Source: GWE2-42-39 sp963662895 (GTDB taxonomy: Bacteria > Bacteroidota > Bacteroidia > Bacteroidales > Prolixibacteraceae). From it: DNA of 64,000 nt. The stretch spans positions 992,001 through 1,056,000 of the forward strand of contig OY759982.1 of NCBI GenBank assembly GCA_963662895.1, given 5' to 3'. Of the stretch, positions 7,797 to 16,423 are shown piece after piece. The translations under genes and the position numbers were made by a program. The notes under the pieces are model-generated. The model was not told the DNA's origin, did not search any database, and was given only the letters and a program-made list of their open reading frames with translations. How positions within the stretch are numbered: position 1 is the first letter of the stretch; each line of letters starts with the position of its first letter.

Positions 7797-10100
7797 ATGA
7801 AACCTAAATTAACTGAACTTCTTATTTATAACTTAATATTATTAAGCCTTATTGGTTGTAACTTAAAAAAGCCGGGACAATCGGTTCAAACTCAGAAAAC
7901 AGAGAAAACGAGTTTTCAGACGGGGTGTGAATGGAAGCCTGTTACCGATATAAGAGCAGATGTCGTTATGATTTACGGGGCAGAAGATGATCGGAATATG
8001 ACTTTCGAGCAACGGGTACAAAGCTGGCGTGACCGGGGATACATCACTCATTTTATGACAGGTATTGCCTGGGGTAGCAGGTATAAACCCTATTTCCACG
8101 GCGAATGGGATGGCCAAAAGCATTGGGACGACGGTCAGGTAAATATGGAGGGAGACACTCTTTGGCATGGCAGCAGCCACGTAACCCCCTATTTTGTTCC
8201 TACGGAGAGTTTCCTGAAATACATTAAGGAGGTGCATCTCAAACGGGTGATTGATGCAGGGATTGACGCTATTTACCTGGAAGAACCGGAATTTTGGGCA
8301 AAGGCAGGGTATAGCAAATCGTTTAAAGAAGAATGGAAAAAATATTACGGGTTCGACTGGAGACCGCAACATACTTCTGCTGAAAATACTTATCTGTCCA
8401 ATAAATTAAAGTATCATTTATATTACAGAGCTTTGGATGAATGTTTTACGTTTGCCAAAGAATACGGGAAAAGCAAGGGGATGGACGTGCGTTGTTATGT
8501 GCCGACCCATTCTTTGATCAATTATTCCCAGTGGATGATTGTTAGTCCGGAGGCAAGCCTGGCCTCCCTGCCTTGTGTTGACGGGTACATTGCCCAGGTT
8601 TGGACAGGTACTTCCGCTGAACCGAATTATTTTAACGGAGAAGCAAAGGAGCGGGTGTTCGAGACCGCCTACCTTGAATATGGTTGCATGGAAGCCATGA
8701 CCGCTCCAACCGGGCGTAAAATGTTCTTCCTGACCGACCCGATTGAAGACCGCCATTTTGACTGGCCTTATTACAAAAAAAATTATCAGGCCACTTTCAC
8801 GGCACAACTGTTATTTCCGAACATTGCCAACTATGAAGTGATGCCCTGGCCCGACAGGATATATGAGAATCTTTATTATACCAGTGCCCACTATAAAAAA
8901 GGAGGCGGCATCGCTAAATCCGGCAATATGCAGTTAATCGATCCGGAGAATGCAGATAAAGACAAAAAGGAACACATTCCCCGTTATTATTCTACCCAGA
9001 TGCAGGTAATGATTAACTCATTAAACCAGATGCCCCTGTCAGAAAACAAACTCAGCGGATCAAAAGGAATTAGTGTGCTGATGGCCAATTCTCTGATGTT
9101 TCAACGTACTCCTGCGCCGGTTAAGGGATACGACGATCCTCAGCTATCCAATTTTTACGGAGAAGCATTGCCTTTTCTGAAAAGAGGTATTCCTGTAAAA
9201 ACGTTGCATCTGGAGAATGTTTCCTATCCTGAAACATGGAAAGATACCAAAGTGCTGCTGATGTCTTATTCCAACCTGAAACCATTGGATAAAAATACCC
9301 ATTCCTGTATTGCAAAATGGGTAAAAAACGGAGGCGTAATTGTTTACAGTTCCCGCGATACCGATCCGTTTCAGACGGTTCAGGAATGGTGGAACCAGGG
9401 GGAGGATCATTATAAACGTCCGTCCGACCATCTGTTTAAACTTCTTGGAATAGGAGAGAATCCCGAAGAAGGCGGGTATACCTGCGGAAAAGGGGCCGTG
9501 TATGTAATACGGAAAGACCCGAAGGAATTTGTTTTAACAAAGAATGGCGACCGCGAATACGTTGAAATTGTAAAAAAGATGTATGAAGAAAAGGCAAAAG
9601 CAGGAGAACTGACATTCAAAAATAATTTTTATCTGGAAAGAGGGCCTTTTGATTTGATCGCCGTGATGGACGAAAGTGTAAGTGCAGAACCATATACTAT
9701 AAAAGGATTGTTTATCGATCTTTTTGATCCCCGGTTGCCCGTGTTGACGGAGAAGACCGTAAATCCGGGGGAACAATCCTACCTGTTTGATATAAACCGT
9801 GTGGAAGATAAGTCGAAGCCGCAGATACTGGCTGCGGCCTCCCGTTCGTATGACGAAGTTCGTACCAAATACAGCTATTCTTTTATCACGAAGAGTCCGT
9901 TAAACACGACAAACGTGATGCGCGTACTTTTACCATCAGCGCCAAAAACAATTGTCATTACAGATTCAAAAGGAAAAGAAAAAGAAGGAGCTACCAGTAG
10001 CTGGGATGAAAACAGCAAAACCTGTTTACTCGGTTTTGAAAATAATCCTGATGGAGTACATGTGTTATTTAAATGGAATGAAAAGCAACAAAGTAATTGA
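7797..10100 (+). CDS. Unclassified glycoside-hydrolase-like lipoprotein (TIM-barrel plus GATase-like domain)
   Basis: The 767-residue protein has a lipobox (LILLSLIGCNLKK, Cys 21). Residues of about 40-400 read like a TIM barrel of a GH-A-type hydrolase: GIDAIYLEEPEFWAKAGYSK would put glutamates at the end of a strand, and KMFFLTDPIEDRHFDWPYY follows later. A middle part (GISVLMANSLMFQ and KVLLMSYSNLKPLDKNTH, then WVKNGGVIVYSS) resembles the Rossmann-like trimerisation domain next to GH42-like barrels, and a beta domain ends the protein. I cannot assign a CAZy family. It begins a four-gene run with two metallophosphoesterases (the next gene starts 2 nt after its stop), so these products probably act together on one substrate. 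Confidence 0.65.
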   Translation: MKPKLTELLIYNLILLSLIGCNLKKPGQSVQTQKTEKTSFQTGCEWKPVTDIRADVVMIYGAEDDRNMTFEQRVQSWRDRGYITHFMTGIAWGSRYKPYFHGEWDGQKHWDDGQVNMEGDTLWHGSSHVTPYFVPTESFLKYIKEVHLKRVIDAGIDAIYLEEPEFWAKAGYSKSFKEEWKKYYGFDWRPQHTSAENTYLSNKLKYHLYYRALDECFTFAKEYGKSKGMDVRCYVPTHSLINYSQWMIVSPEASLASLPCVDGYIAQVWTGTSAEPNYFNGEAKERVFETAYLEYGCMEAMTAPTGRKMFFLTDPIEDRHFDWPYYKKNYQATFTAQLLFPNIANYEVMPWPDRIYENLYYTSAHYKKGGGIAKSGNMQLIDPENADKDKKEHIPRYYSTQMQVMINSLNQMPLSENKLSGSKGISVLMANSLMFQRTPAPVKGYDDPQLSNFYGEALPFLKRGIPVKTLHLENVSYPETWKDTKVLLMSYSNLKPLDKNTHSCIAKWVKNGGVIVYSSRDTDPFQTVQEWWNQGEDHYKRPSDHLFKLLGIGENPEEGGYTCGKGAVYVIRKDPKEFVLTKNGDREYVEIVKKMYEEKAKAGELTFKNNFYLERGPFDLIAVMDESVSAEPYTIKGLFIDLFDPRLPVLTEKTVNPGEQSYLFDINRVEDKSKPQILAAASRSYDEVRTKYSYSFITKSPLNTTNVMRVLLPSAPKTIVITDSKGKEKEGATSSWDENSKTCLLGFENNPDGVHVLFKWNEKQQSN

Positions 10101-10102
10101 AA

Positions 10103-11206
10103 ATGAATAAAGCAAGTAGACGGAGTTTTCTCAGAAATTCGGCCCTGGCAGCAGGTGCATTGGGGTTAGTGGGAACAAAGGCATCAGCCATGTCATTATC
10201 TTCTGAAGAAAAGAAAAAAGAAATGTCATCGCCGGTTAAAAAGAAATTATTTTTTAATCAGGACGGAAAGTTCAAAATAGTCCAGTTTACAGATATTCAT
10301 GCGGTGTATAAGGCAGGAGAAACCGATCACTCTTATGACATAATGAATAAAATTCTGGACATTGAAAAGCCTGATTTTGTAATGTATACTGGCGATATTG
10401 TCACCGAATATACCCCGGCTGCATTATGGGAAAAAGTAACTGGTTTGTCAAGTGGACGCAACATCCCTTTTGCCGTTGTTTTCGGAAATCACGATTCGGA
10501 ACGCGATACGCCCCGCGATAAGGTTTACGAGATAGTGGTTGGCCTTGACGGCTGTTTGAACGAACCCAAAAAGGAATCGGTTGACGAATTGTTTGGTTAT
10601 ACAAACCAGGTAATCCCGGTCTATAAATCGGATGGCTCCGGCGAAAAGGCCTTTATCTTTTATCTTTTCGATTCGAATGCCTTAAGCGACCTTCAAAATG
10701 TGAAACGCCGCGAAGACTGGATAAGGGCCAACCAGATTGAATGGTATGTAAGAAACAGTAAACAACTGACGCGGGAGAATAATGGTACCCCATACCCGGC
10801 ACTGGCTTTTTTTCATATCCCGTTGATCGAATTTTATACAGCTTTTAGTAATGAAAACCAGCGGAAAGTAGGCTGGCGGATAGAACGGGAATGTTGCCCC
10901 CCTGTCAATTCCGGTTTGTTCACAGCCTTTATGGAATGCAAAGATGTAAAGGGGGTATTTGTCGGTCATGACCACGATAACGACTACGTTGCTTATATGC
11001 AGGGGATAGCCTTAGGCTACGGTCGTTTTTCAGGCGGGAACAACACCTACCATACTCTCTGCCGGGGCGCTCGGATTTTTGAACTTACAGAAGGCGAACA
11101 GTCTTTCGAAACATGGACCCGCCTGGAAACCGGCCGTTTCCTTAACCGGATTACGGTGCCTAATTCGTTTATATCCGACGATCCTCAATATAAGCCGAAG
11201 CCTTAA
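10103..11206 (+). CDS. Tat-exported calcineurin-like metallophosphoesterase
   Basis: From the ATG at 10103 the protein has 367 residues (TTG at 10097 is an alternative, overlapping the upstream stop). It begins with a twin-arginine signal (SRRSFLRNSALAAGALGLVG). All metal-binding blocks of the calcineurin-like family are visible in order: FTDIHAV, YTGDIVTE, FGNHDSE, FFHIPL and GHDHDND. Family members (the purple-acid-phosphatase/DUF-type periplasmic branch) hydrolyse phosphomonoesters or diesters with two metal ions. It is paralogous to the next gene. Beside a GH-like lipoprotein it could remove phosphate from a phosphorylated glycan; that role is inferred. Confidence 0.88.
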   Translation: MNKASRRSFLRNSALAAGALGLVGTKASAMSLSSEEKKKEMSSPVKKKLFFNQDGKFKIVQFTDIHAVYKAGETDHSYDIMNKILDIEKPDFVMYTGDIVTEYTPAALWEKVTGLSSGRNIPFAVVFGNHDSERDTPRDKVYEIVVGLDGCLNEPKKESVDELFGYTNQVIPVYKSDGSGEKAFIFYLFDSNALSDLQNVKRREDWIRANQIEWYVRNSKQLTRENNGTPYPALAFFHIPLIEFYTAFSNENQRKVGWRIERECCPPVNSGLFTAFMECKDVKGVFVGHDHDNDYVAYMQGIALGYGRFSGGNNTYHTLCRGARIFELTEGEQSFETWTRLETGRFLNRITVPNSFISDDPQYKPKP

Positions 11207-11239
11207 AATAATCAGTAATCAATTATTTAGTCCGGATAA

Positions 11240-12283
11240 ATGGAAAAAGAAAATATTGCCCGACGTTCCTTTATTAAAAATGTTGCATTGACTACCGGCG
11301 GCCTTACTTTTGCCGGTGCCGGCACATCAGCCAATATTTTATCAACGACTTTAAAAAAAGATGAAAAAGTATCGGGGTTGAAATTGTCATACAACCTTCA
11401 GGGAAAATTTAAAATAGTTCAGTTTACTGATACCCATTGGAAACCAGCTGTCCGGGAATCAAAGGAGGCTGCCGAATGTATGCATAATGTATTGGATGTT
11501 GAAAAACCGGATCTTGTCTTTTATACGGGAGATCATGTTACCGGCGAACCGATTGCCAGGGGAATAGATGCGGTTTTTGAACCGGTGCTGTCACGTAAAA
11601 TTCCCTTTGCTGCTGTGCTGGGTAATCATGATGACGAATATAGCATGACCCGCCGGGAAATTTTCGAATACATGAAAAAAATGCCGGGAAACCTGACCGC
11701 TACAGTGGATGGTATTACCGGAGTAACCAATTTTGCTATTCCTCTTTATCAATCAAGTAGCGAAAGGATTATGACTGTACTTTATGGTCTCGACAGTAAC
11801 AGGGATACTGTTGAAGCGGATCAGGTTGAATGGTATACGCAGAAAAGTAAAGAATATACGCAAAAGAATAAGGGGATTCCTGTCCCGTCACTGGCATTTT
11901 TTCATATTCCGGTGCCGGAATTTAAAGATGCTATTATCGACCTGAATGCCCGTTTTTACGGAACCCGGAAAGAACATGTATGCTGTTCTGACAGGAATAC
12001 CGGATTGTTTTCTGCTTTTAAGGAAAATAGGGATGTAATGGCAGCAATTGTCGGACACGACCATTTGAATGACTATGTGGTTTGCTGGAAAGAGATCATG
12101 CTTTGCTACGGGCGGGTATCCGGAAGTAAAAAAACCACGCATTATAATCATCCCGACGGAGGTAGTGGAGCCCGTGTTATTGAACTGACAGAGGGCGAGC
12201 GTGGTTTCCGTAGCTGGATTAGGCTGAGAATAGGAGAGAAAATAAAACCGTTTAAATATCCGTTCGACTTTATTGACAAATGA
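11240..12283 (+). CDS. Second Tat-exported calcineurin-like metallophosphoesterase
   Basis: The 347-residue paralogue of the preceding gene has a twin-arginine signal (ARRSFIKNVALTTGGLTF) and the blocks FTDTHWK, YTGDHVTGE, LGNHDDE, FFHIPV and GHDHLND. In block I it reads DTH where the first paralogue has DIH, and in block II GDH in place of GDI, so the metal ligands are kept. The gap to the upstream gene is 33 nt. Two diverged copies side by side suggest action on different phosphoryl linkages of the same substrate, or a recent duplication followed by divergence. Confidence 0.88.
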   Translation: MEKENIARRSFIKNVALTTGGLTFAGAGTSANILSTTLKKDEKVSGLKLSYNLQGKFKIVQFTDTHWKPAVRESKEAAECMHNVLDVEKPDLVFYTGDHVTGEPIARGIDAVFEPVLSRKIPFAAVLGNHDDEYSMTRREIFEYMKKMPGNLTATVDGITGVTNFAIPLYQSSSERIMTVLYGLDSNRDTVEADQVEWYTQKSKEYTQKNKGIPVPSLAFFHIPVPEFKDAIIDLNARFYGTRKEHVCCSDRNTGLFSAFKENRDVMAAIVGHDHLNDYVVCWKEIMLCYGRVSGSKKTTHYNHPDGGSGARVIELTEGERGFRSWIRLRIGEKIKPFKYPFDFIDK

Positions 12284-12323
12284 AATAATAAGGACTCAAC
12301 TTTCGATATAAAAATAAATAGCA

Positions 12324-13910
12324 ATGAGATTTTCAGGAATAATAGGATGCTTATTAATAGCTCATTCTGTGTTTGCACAAAACACTACATTAAAAGATAA
12401 CTCACGGAAAAAAGTTTGGCCCGTCGAATGTAAAAAAGTGGAAATTGTTTCATCGGCAGACCATGCCATTCAGCCGGCATATTTTTTCCATGCAAAATCA
12501 GATCAGCCACGTCCTCTGGTGGTAAGGCTGCATGCCTGGAGCGCTGATTACACAAAAGTGGATGGAGTGGCGCAACTTTGTATTGACAATGATTATAACT
12601 ATATCCATCCCAATTTCCGTGGACCAAATAACCGTCCGGAAGCCTGTGGCAGCCCGTTGGTTATCCGGGATATTGACGATGCGATTGATTATGCCATCAC
12701 TCATGCCAATGTCGATACCACCAGTATCCACATCATCGGAGGCAGTGGCGGAGGTTATGCCACCTTGCTTTGCTATATGAAGATCAAACACCGGATTAAG
12801 ACCTTTACTGCCTGGGCTTCTATTACGAATTTGATTGATTATTACTACGAGTGTGCTGGCCGCAGGGAGAAATATGAGAAATACATGCACGATCTGGAAA
12901 AGGCGACTTCCGGCCTTCCTGTGGATGGTTTTGTACCGTATTTTAACGAGGCCGAAGCTGTGAAACGTTCTCCTGTTTTTATGGATACTCCTGTTACTCA
13001 ACGGGAAAATAGTAAAATGTTTATTTATGCAGGTATTCACGACGGTGGTTTAGAAGGAGATGTTCCGTTTACCCACAGCCTGAAAATGTTCAATAAAATT
13101 GTTTCTGATTTTGATTATTCCGATCAGAAAACACAGTTTTCCACCAAAGAAATGTTACGGTTGATGGACTGGCAGACCACCGGGGCTCCTGTTTTTAAAA
13201 AACATCTTTCGGTTTTGATACAACGTCAGTATCTTGATAAAGTGCAAATTAATCTCTTTGAAGGTGGCCATGAGATGATCCCGTCCCGGATTCTGGATGG
13301 CGTTAAAGGACAGAATGTTCTTGTGATCGGAGATTCAAATGGTGCCATCAGCGAGGGATGGGTAAATCAGTTAAAGGGAAAACGGTTCCCCGATTTTATA
13401 TATAATACTTCTGTTTCGGGGAATACCATTGGCTTCGATAATTTAGGAGAGAAAAAGTTAAATACCCTTCGCCAGGTCGGTCGGTACATGAATGAAGCTG
13501 ATAAGGCATTGAACGGGATGAGCAAGATATTCATCATGCTTGGAACAAACGACTGCAAAGCCGTTTTTAATGATAGTCTGAAACATGCTCCTCTAAACAT
13601 GAAAATTTTGATAGAAAAGATAAAAGCTCATCCGGTTTATCAGAAATATCATCCTGAAATATTTGTGATTTCACCTCCGCCATATGCAAACGATGATAAA
13701 CTGATTGCAAAATACAAAGGAGGATCGGAGAGAATGGCGTGGTTATTTCCGCAGCTAAAAAAAGTCGCAGAAAAGGAAGGATGTCATTTTATTGATATTT
13801 ATTCAAAGCTGAAACCTGTGTGGGATAATGTAACAATTGACGGTATTCACCTAACGGCAGCCGGGCAAAAAATAATAGCAGACATAGTTAGTCAGGCTGC
13901 ATGGGAATAA
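12324..13910 (+). CDS. Secreted two-domain esterase: alpha/beta hydrolase fused to SGNH/GDSL hydrolase
   Basis: The 528-residue protein has a Sec signal ending near residue 19 (HSVFAQ). Residues of about 40-325 form an alpha/beta-hydrolase domain of prolyl-oligopeptidase/acetyl-esterase type; the nucleophile elbow is GGSGGG (Ser 141), with a late GGHEM supplying the His. Residues of about 333-528 are an SGNH hydrolase with block I VLVIGDSNGA, block III MLGTNDCKAVF and block V DGIHLTAAGQ carrying the Asp-His pair. Two complete catalytic sites suggest sequential removal of two acyl groups, for example acetates, from a glycan. It ends the four-gene run that starts at 7797; the genes are 2-40 nt apart. 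Confidence 0.85.
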   Translation: MRFSGIIGCLLIAHSVFAQNTTLKDNSRKKVWPVECKKVEIVSSADHAIQPAYFFHAKSDQPRPLVVRLHAWSADYTKVDGVAQLCIDNDYNYIHPNFRGPNNRPEACGSPLVIRDIDDAIDYAITHANVDTTSIHIIGGSGGGYATLLCYMKIKHRIKTFTAWASITNLIDYYYECAGRREKYEKYMHDLEKATSGLPVDGFVPYFNEAEAVKRSPVFMDTPVTQRENSKMFIYAGIHDGGLEGDVPFTHSLKMFNKIVSDFDYSDQKTQFSTKEMLRLMDWQTTGAPVFKKHLSVLIQRQYLDKVQINLFEGGHEMIPSRILDGVKGQNVLVIGDSNGAISEGWVNQLKGKRFPDFIYNTSVSGNTIGFDNLGEKKLNTLRQVGRYMNEADKALNGMSKIFIMLGTNDCKAVFNDSLKHAPLNMKILIEKIKAHPVYQKYHPEIFVISPPPYANDDKLIAKYKGGSERMAWLFPQLKKVAEKEGCHFIDIYSKLKPVWDNVTIDGIHLTAAGQKIIADIVSQAAWE

Positions 13911-13954
13911 TACATTGGCAGAAAGAATGCTGCAGGTTGATTTTTGACGGAGGT

Positions 13955-14148
13955 GTACTTTGTTCGCATTGGTCAATCTTTCCGGGGTAGGCTGGCTTCG
14001 GGCAACAAATGCACCATGTGGCATGGGAAGGATTTCACCTCATGAATCTCTTTTTTCTGCTTTTCCTGTTTATAGCAGGGATTTCGCTCCCGTTTTCTGT
14101 GGCTAAACGTCGCGTAAACGGTCAGACGAACCGGCAGCTTTACAAACA
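13955..14148 (+). pseudogene. Decayed fragment of a DUF5009/HGSNAT-like acyltransferase gene
   Basis: The stretch is a degenerate second copy of part of the intact gene at 15241. The product MHHVAWEGFHLMNLFF parallels MHHVKWAGFHLMDLVF of the intact copy, and the nucleotide match is nearly exact through CAGCTTTACAAACA (ending 14148). Upstream, similarity fades at about 13955 after small indels. The part holding residues 1 to about 20 is missing, and everything past about residue 98 is cut off where the TIR-like repeat at 14152 begins. It is a relic, not a gene, although a 70-codon frame (14009-14221) stays open through it. The gap 13911-14359 holds nothing else besides the repeat and a promoter-like box. 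Confidence 0.8.
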
Positions 14149-14151
14149 GAG

Positions 14152-14184
14152 TATAAATAAGTCCGTTTATTTCTCAACAGTTCC
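14152..14184 (-). repeat. Right copy of the TIR-like inverted repeat (partner at 7402-7434)
   Basis: Positions 14166-14184 are the exact reverse complement of 7402-7420; the less exact extension reaches 14152. The repeat starts 3 nt after homology of the acyltransferase relic to its intact copy stops, which suggests the repeat marks the point where that gene was broken. Confidence 0.6.
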
Positions 14185-14232
14185 AAGGTGTAGTTTTTTT
14201 TATATTATAGTCATGGAATAAATTCATTTTTA

Positions 14233-14240
14233 TATCTTTG
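14233..14240 (+). promoter_or_regulatory. Bacteroidota -7 box (TATCTTTG)
   Basis: TATCTTTG matches the TAnnTTTG consensus of the Bacteroidota housekeeping sigma factor. No clear TTTG -33 element was found at the usual distance. It would drive the gene starting at 14360, leaving a leader of about 115 nt. Confidence 0.4.
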
Positions 14241-14359
14241 CTAAACCGGTAAAGCAATAATATTTATCCTTATAACTAAGGACGTTTAAGTCAGATAAAA
14301 TAAAGATTTAATTAGAATTAGTTACGAGAAAATATATTTGATAAATTGAGAGAATAGAT

Positions 14360-15223
14360 ATGAAAAAAAAATGGTTGTTGACAGTGCTAATAATCGTTTT
14401 TACAATCGGGGGATTAAAGGCACAAAAAAGAATGTCCCCGTCCGTCCCGCTTACTGTAGCAACATATAATTTGCGGTATAATAATCCTGAAGATGGAGAA
14501 AATGCGTGGTCGAAGCGTAAGGAGAAAGTAAAAGCACTAATTCAGTTTCATAGTTTTGATCTTTTCGGCACGCAAGAAGGATTGATCGGGATGTTGAAGG
14601 ATTTTTCGGAGATGAAAGAATATGTTTGGATAGGGAGAGGCAGGGACGACGGTAAGGATGGAGGTGAGCATTCCGCAATTTTTTATCGTAAGGATCGGTT
14701 CAAATTGCTTGATCATGGGAATTTTTGGTTGAGTGAAACGCCGGATAAACCAACATTCGGATGGGATGCAACGTGCAAAAGAATTTGTACCTGGGGAAAA
14801 TTCATGGACAAGATGAATGAAAAGGATTTTTATTTTTTTTGCGTTCACTTTGATTGGGAAGGGGAAAAGGCGAAAAAGGCTTCTGGAAAATTGATGGTAG
14901 AGAAAATCAAGGAGATAGCGGGAGAATATCCTGTAATTTGTGTTGGGGATTTCAATTCGCCTCCAGAGACTGAACAGATCAGGACGATTAAGAGTTTCAT
15001 GGAAGACAGTCGGGAAGTGAGTGAAGAGGCTCCGTACGGACCGGAAGGAACGTTTGAAGATTTTGACTATGAGGCCCCATTAAAAGGGAAGCTTGAACGT
15101 GATGATTATATATTTGTAAGTAAGAAAATAAAGGTATTGAAATACGGAGTGCTGACCGACAGTTATAACTGCAAATTTCCATCCGATCATTTACCGGTAG
15201 TGGCGAAGGTGGTTATCAATTAA
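14360..15223 (+). CDS. Secreted endonuclease/exonuclease/phosphatase-family hydrolase
   Basis: The 287-residue protein has a Sec signal ending near residue 21 (GGLKAQ). EEP-fold motifs appear in order: ATYNLRYNNPEDGENAW, LFGTQEG with the metal-binding Glu, GRGRDDGKDGGEHSAIFYRK, CVGDFNSPPE with the catalytic Asp and Asn, and the terminal SDHLPVVA with the Asp-His pair. Secreted Bacteroidota members of this family lie in glycan loci and are assumed to cleave phosphodiesters. Seventeen nucleotides separate it from the acyltransferase gene, so they are likely co-transcribed. The substrate is unknown. Confidence 0.88.
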   Translation: MKKKWLLTVLIIVFTIGGLKAQKRMSPSVPLTVATYNLRYNNPEDGENAWSKRKEKVKALIQFHSFDLFGTQEGLIGMLKDFSEMKEYVWIGRGRDDGKDGGEHSAIFYRKDRFKLLDHGNFWLSETPDKPTFGWDATCKRICTWGKFMDKMNEKDFYFFCVHFDWEGEKAKKASGKLMVEKIKEIAGEYPVICVGDFNSPPETEQIRTIKSFMEDSREVSEEAPYGPEGTFEDFDYEAPLKGKLERDDYIFVSKKIKVLKYGVLTDSYNCKFPSDHLPVVAKVVIN

Positions 15224-15240
15224 ATCAAAAAAATAAAAAA

Positions 15241-16350
15241 GTGGAAGAGAAAAAGAGTAACAGGTTGCAGTCTATTGATGCTTTAAGAGGGTTCGATATG
15301 CTTTGGATCATGGGGTTGCCCGGGATAATACTTGCATTGGCTAACATTACCGGTGCTGATTGGCTGGTTGACTTTGAAAAACAAATGCATCATGTAAAAT
15401 GGGCAGGATTTCATCTTATGGATCTTGTTTTTCCGCTTTTCCTGTTTATAGCAGGGATTTCGTTCCCGTTTTCAGTGGCCAAACGCCGTAAAAACGGTCA
15501 GACGAACCGGCAGCTTTACAAACACATTTTTACGCGTGCGTTTTTGTTGTTTTTGTTCGGCTTAATGTATAACGGGTTATTTAAATTCAATGATCATCTC
15601 CGGATAGCAAGCGTTCTGGCGCGTATTGGTTTTGCCTGGATGTTCGGGGCTATTATTTTTATTAATACGAAAAAAACATTCATCCGGTTGATTTTGTCAT
15701 TCAGTCTGCTTATTCTTTACAGCTTGATATTTGCCTTGGTGCCGGCACCGGATGCTCCGGCGGGGACAGATATATTTTCGCCTCAGGGAAGTTTTATAGC
15801 CTGGTTCGACCGGATGTTTTTACCGGGAATAAATGGTGGACTTTATGACCCTGAAGGCATACTAGGTCTTATACCTGCTGTACCTAATGCTTTATTCGGT
15901 ATGATGGCAGGATCATTATTGCTGTCGGAAGGGGAAATTAGTCCGGCTAAGAAGTCCCTGTATATGCTGATTGCCGGCGTCGCATTTATTTTTGCCGCAG
16001 TATTGTTCAATTCTGTAATCCCGATCATAAAGAAAATGTGGACCCCGACTTTTGTTTTTGTAACGGTAGGAATCGGCTTGGTACTTCTTTCTCTTTTTTA
16101 TTGGGTAATTGATGTTAAGAACTACCGGAAATGGACTTTCCCGTTCCGGGTTATCGGCATGAATTCCATTACAATATATCTGGGGCAGAAGATAATAAAT
16201 TTTGGAGTAATAAGGGATTTTTTCTTTGCAGGGATTGCAGCAAAATGTTCGAAAGGAACAGGTGACCTGATTCTCTCTTGTGCTTACGTCTTGGTATGCT
16301 GGCTTTTCCTGTGGTTCCTTTATAAGAAGAAAATTTTTTTGAAAGTATAA
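15241..16350 (+). CDS. DUF5009/heparan-alpha-glucosaminide N-acetyltransferase-like membrane acyltransferase
   Basis: The 369-residue protein (GTG start) has about ten membrane segments. The N-terminus RLQSIDALRGFDMLWIMG and the block KWAGFHLMDLVFPLFLFIAG are hallmarks of the bacterial HGSNAT-like family, with the His of HLMDLVFP matching the transmembrane acetyl-relay histidine. Family members move acetyl groups across the inner membrane from acetyl-CoA to sugars. A degraded copy of its 5' third lies 1.1 kb upstream. It could acetylate an amino sugar in the periplasm before further hydrolysis; that role is inferred. Confidence 0.85.
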   Translation: MEEKKSNRLQSIDALRGFDMLWIMGLPGIILALANITGADWLVDFEKQMHHVKWAGFHLMDLVFPLFLFIAGISFPFSVAKRRKNGQTNRQLYKHIFTRAFLLFLFGLMYNGLFKFNDHLRIASVLARIGFAWMFGAIIFINTKKTFIRLILSFSLLILYSLIFALVPAPDAPAGTDIFSPQGSFIAWFDRMFLPGINGGLYDPEGILGLIPAVPNALFGMMAGSLLLSEGEISPAKKSLYMLIAGVAFIFAAVLFNSVIPIIKKMWTPTFVFVTVGIGLVLLSLFYWVIDVKNYRKWTFPFRVIGMNSITIYLGQKIINFGVIRDFFFAGIAAKCSKGTGDLILSCAYVLVCWLFLWFLYKKKIFLKV

Positions 16351-16423
16351 AGTTTTTGAATTTCAGTATGAAATATTAATCAGAATCGGTTCGCTGTTGT
16401 TTTGAACTTTTTAAAATTAAATA

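Noticed and set aside
12498..13040. Minus-strand frame of 180 codons
   Set aside because: It overlaps the well-supported esterase fusion gene on the opposite strand and has no recognisable motifs.
14009..14221. 70-codon frame read as a small membrane protein
   Set aside because: It is a piece of a degenerate duplicate of the acyltransferase at 15241, continuing by chance through the TIR-like repeat.
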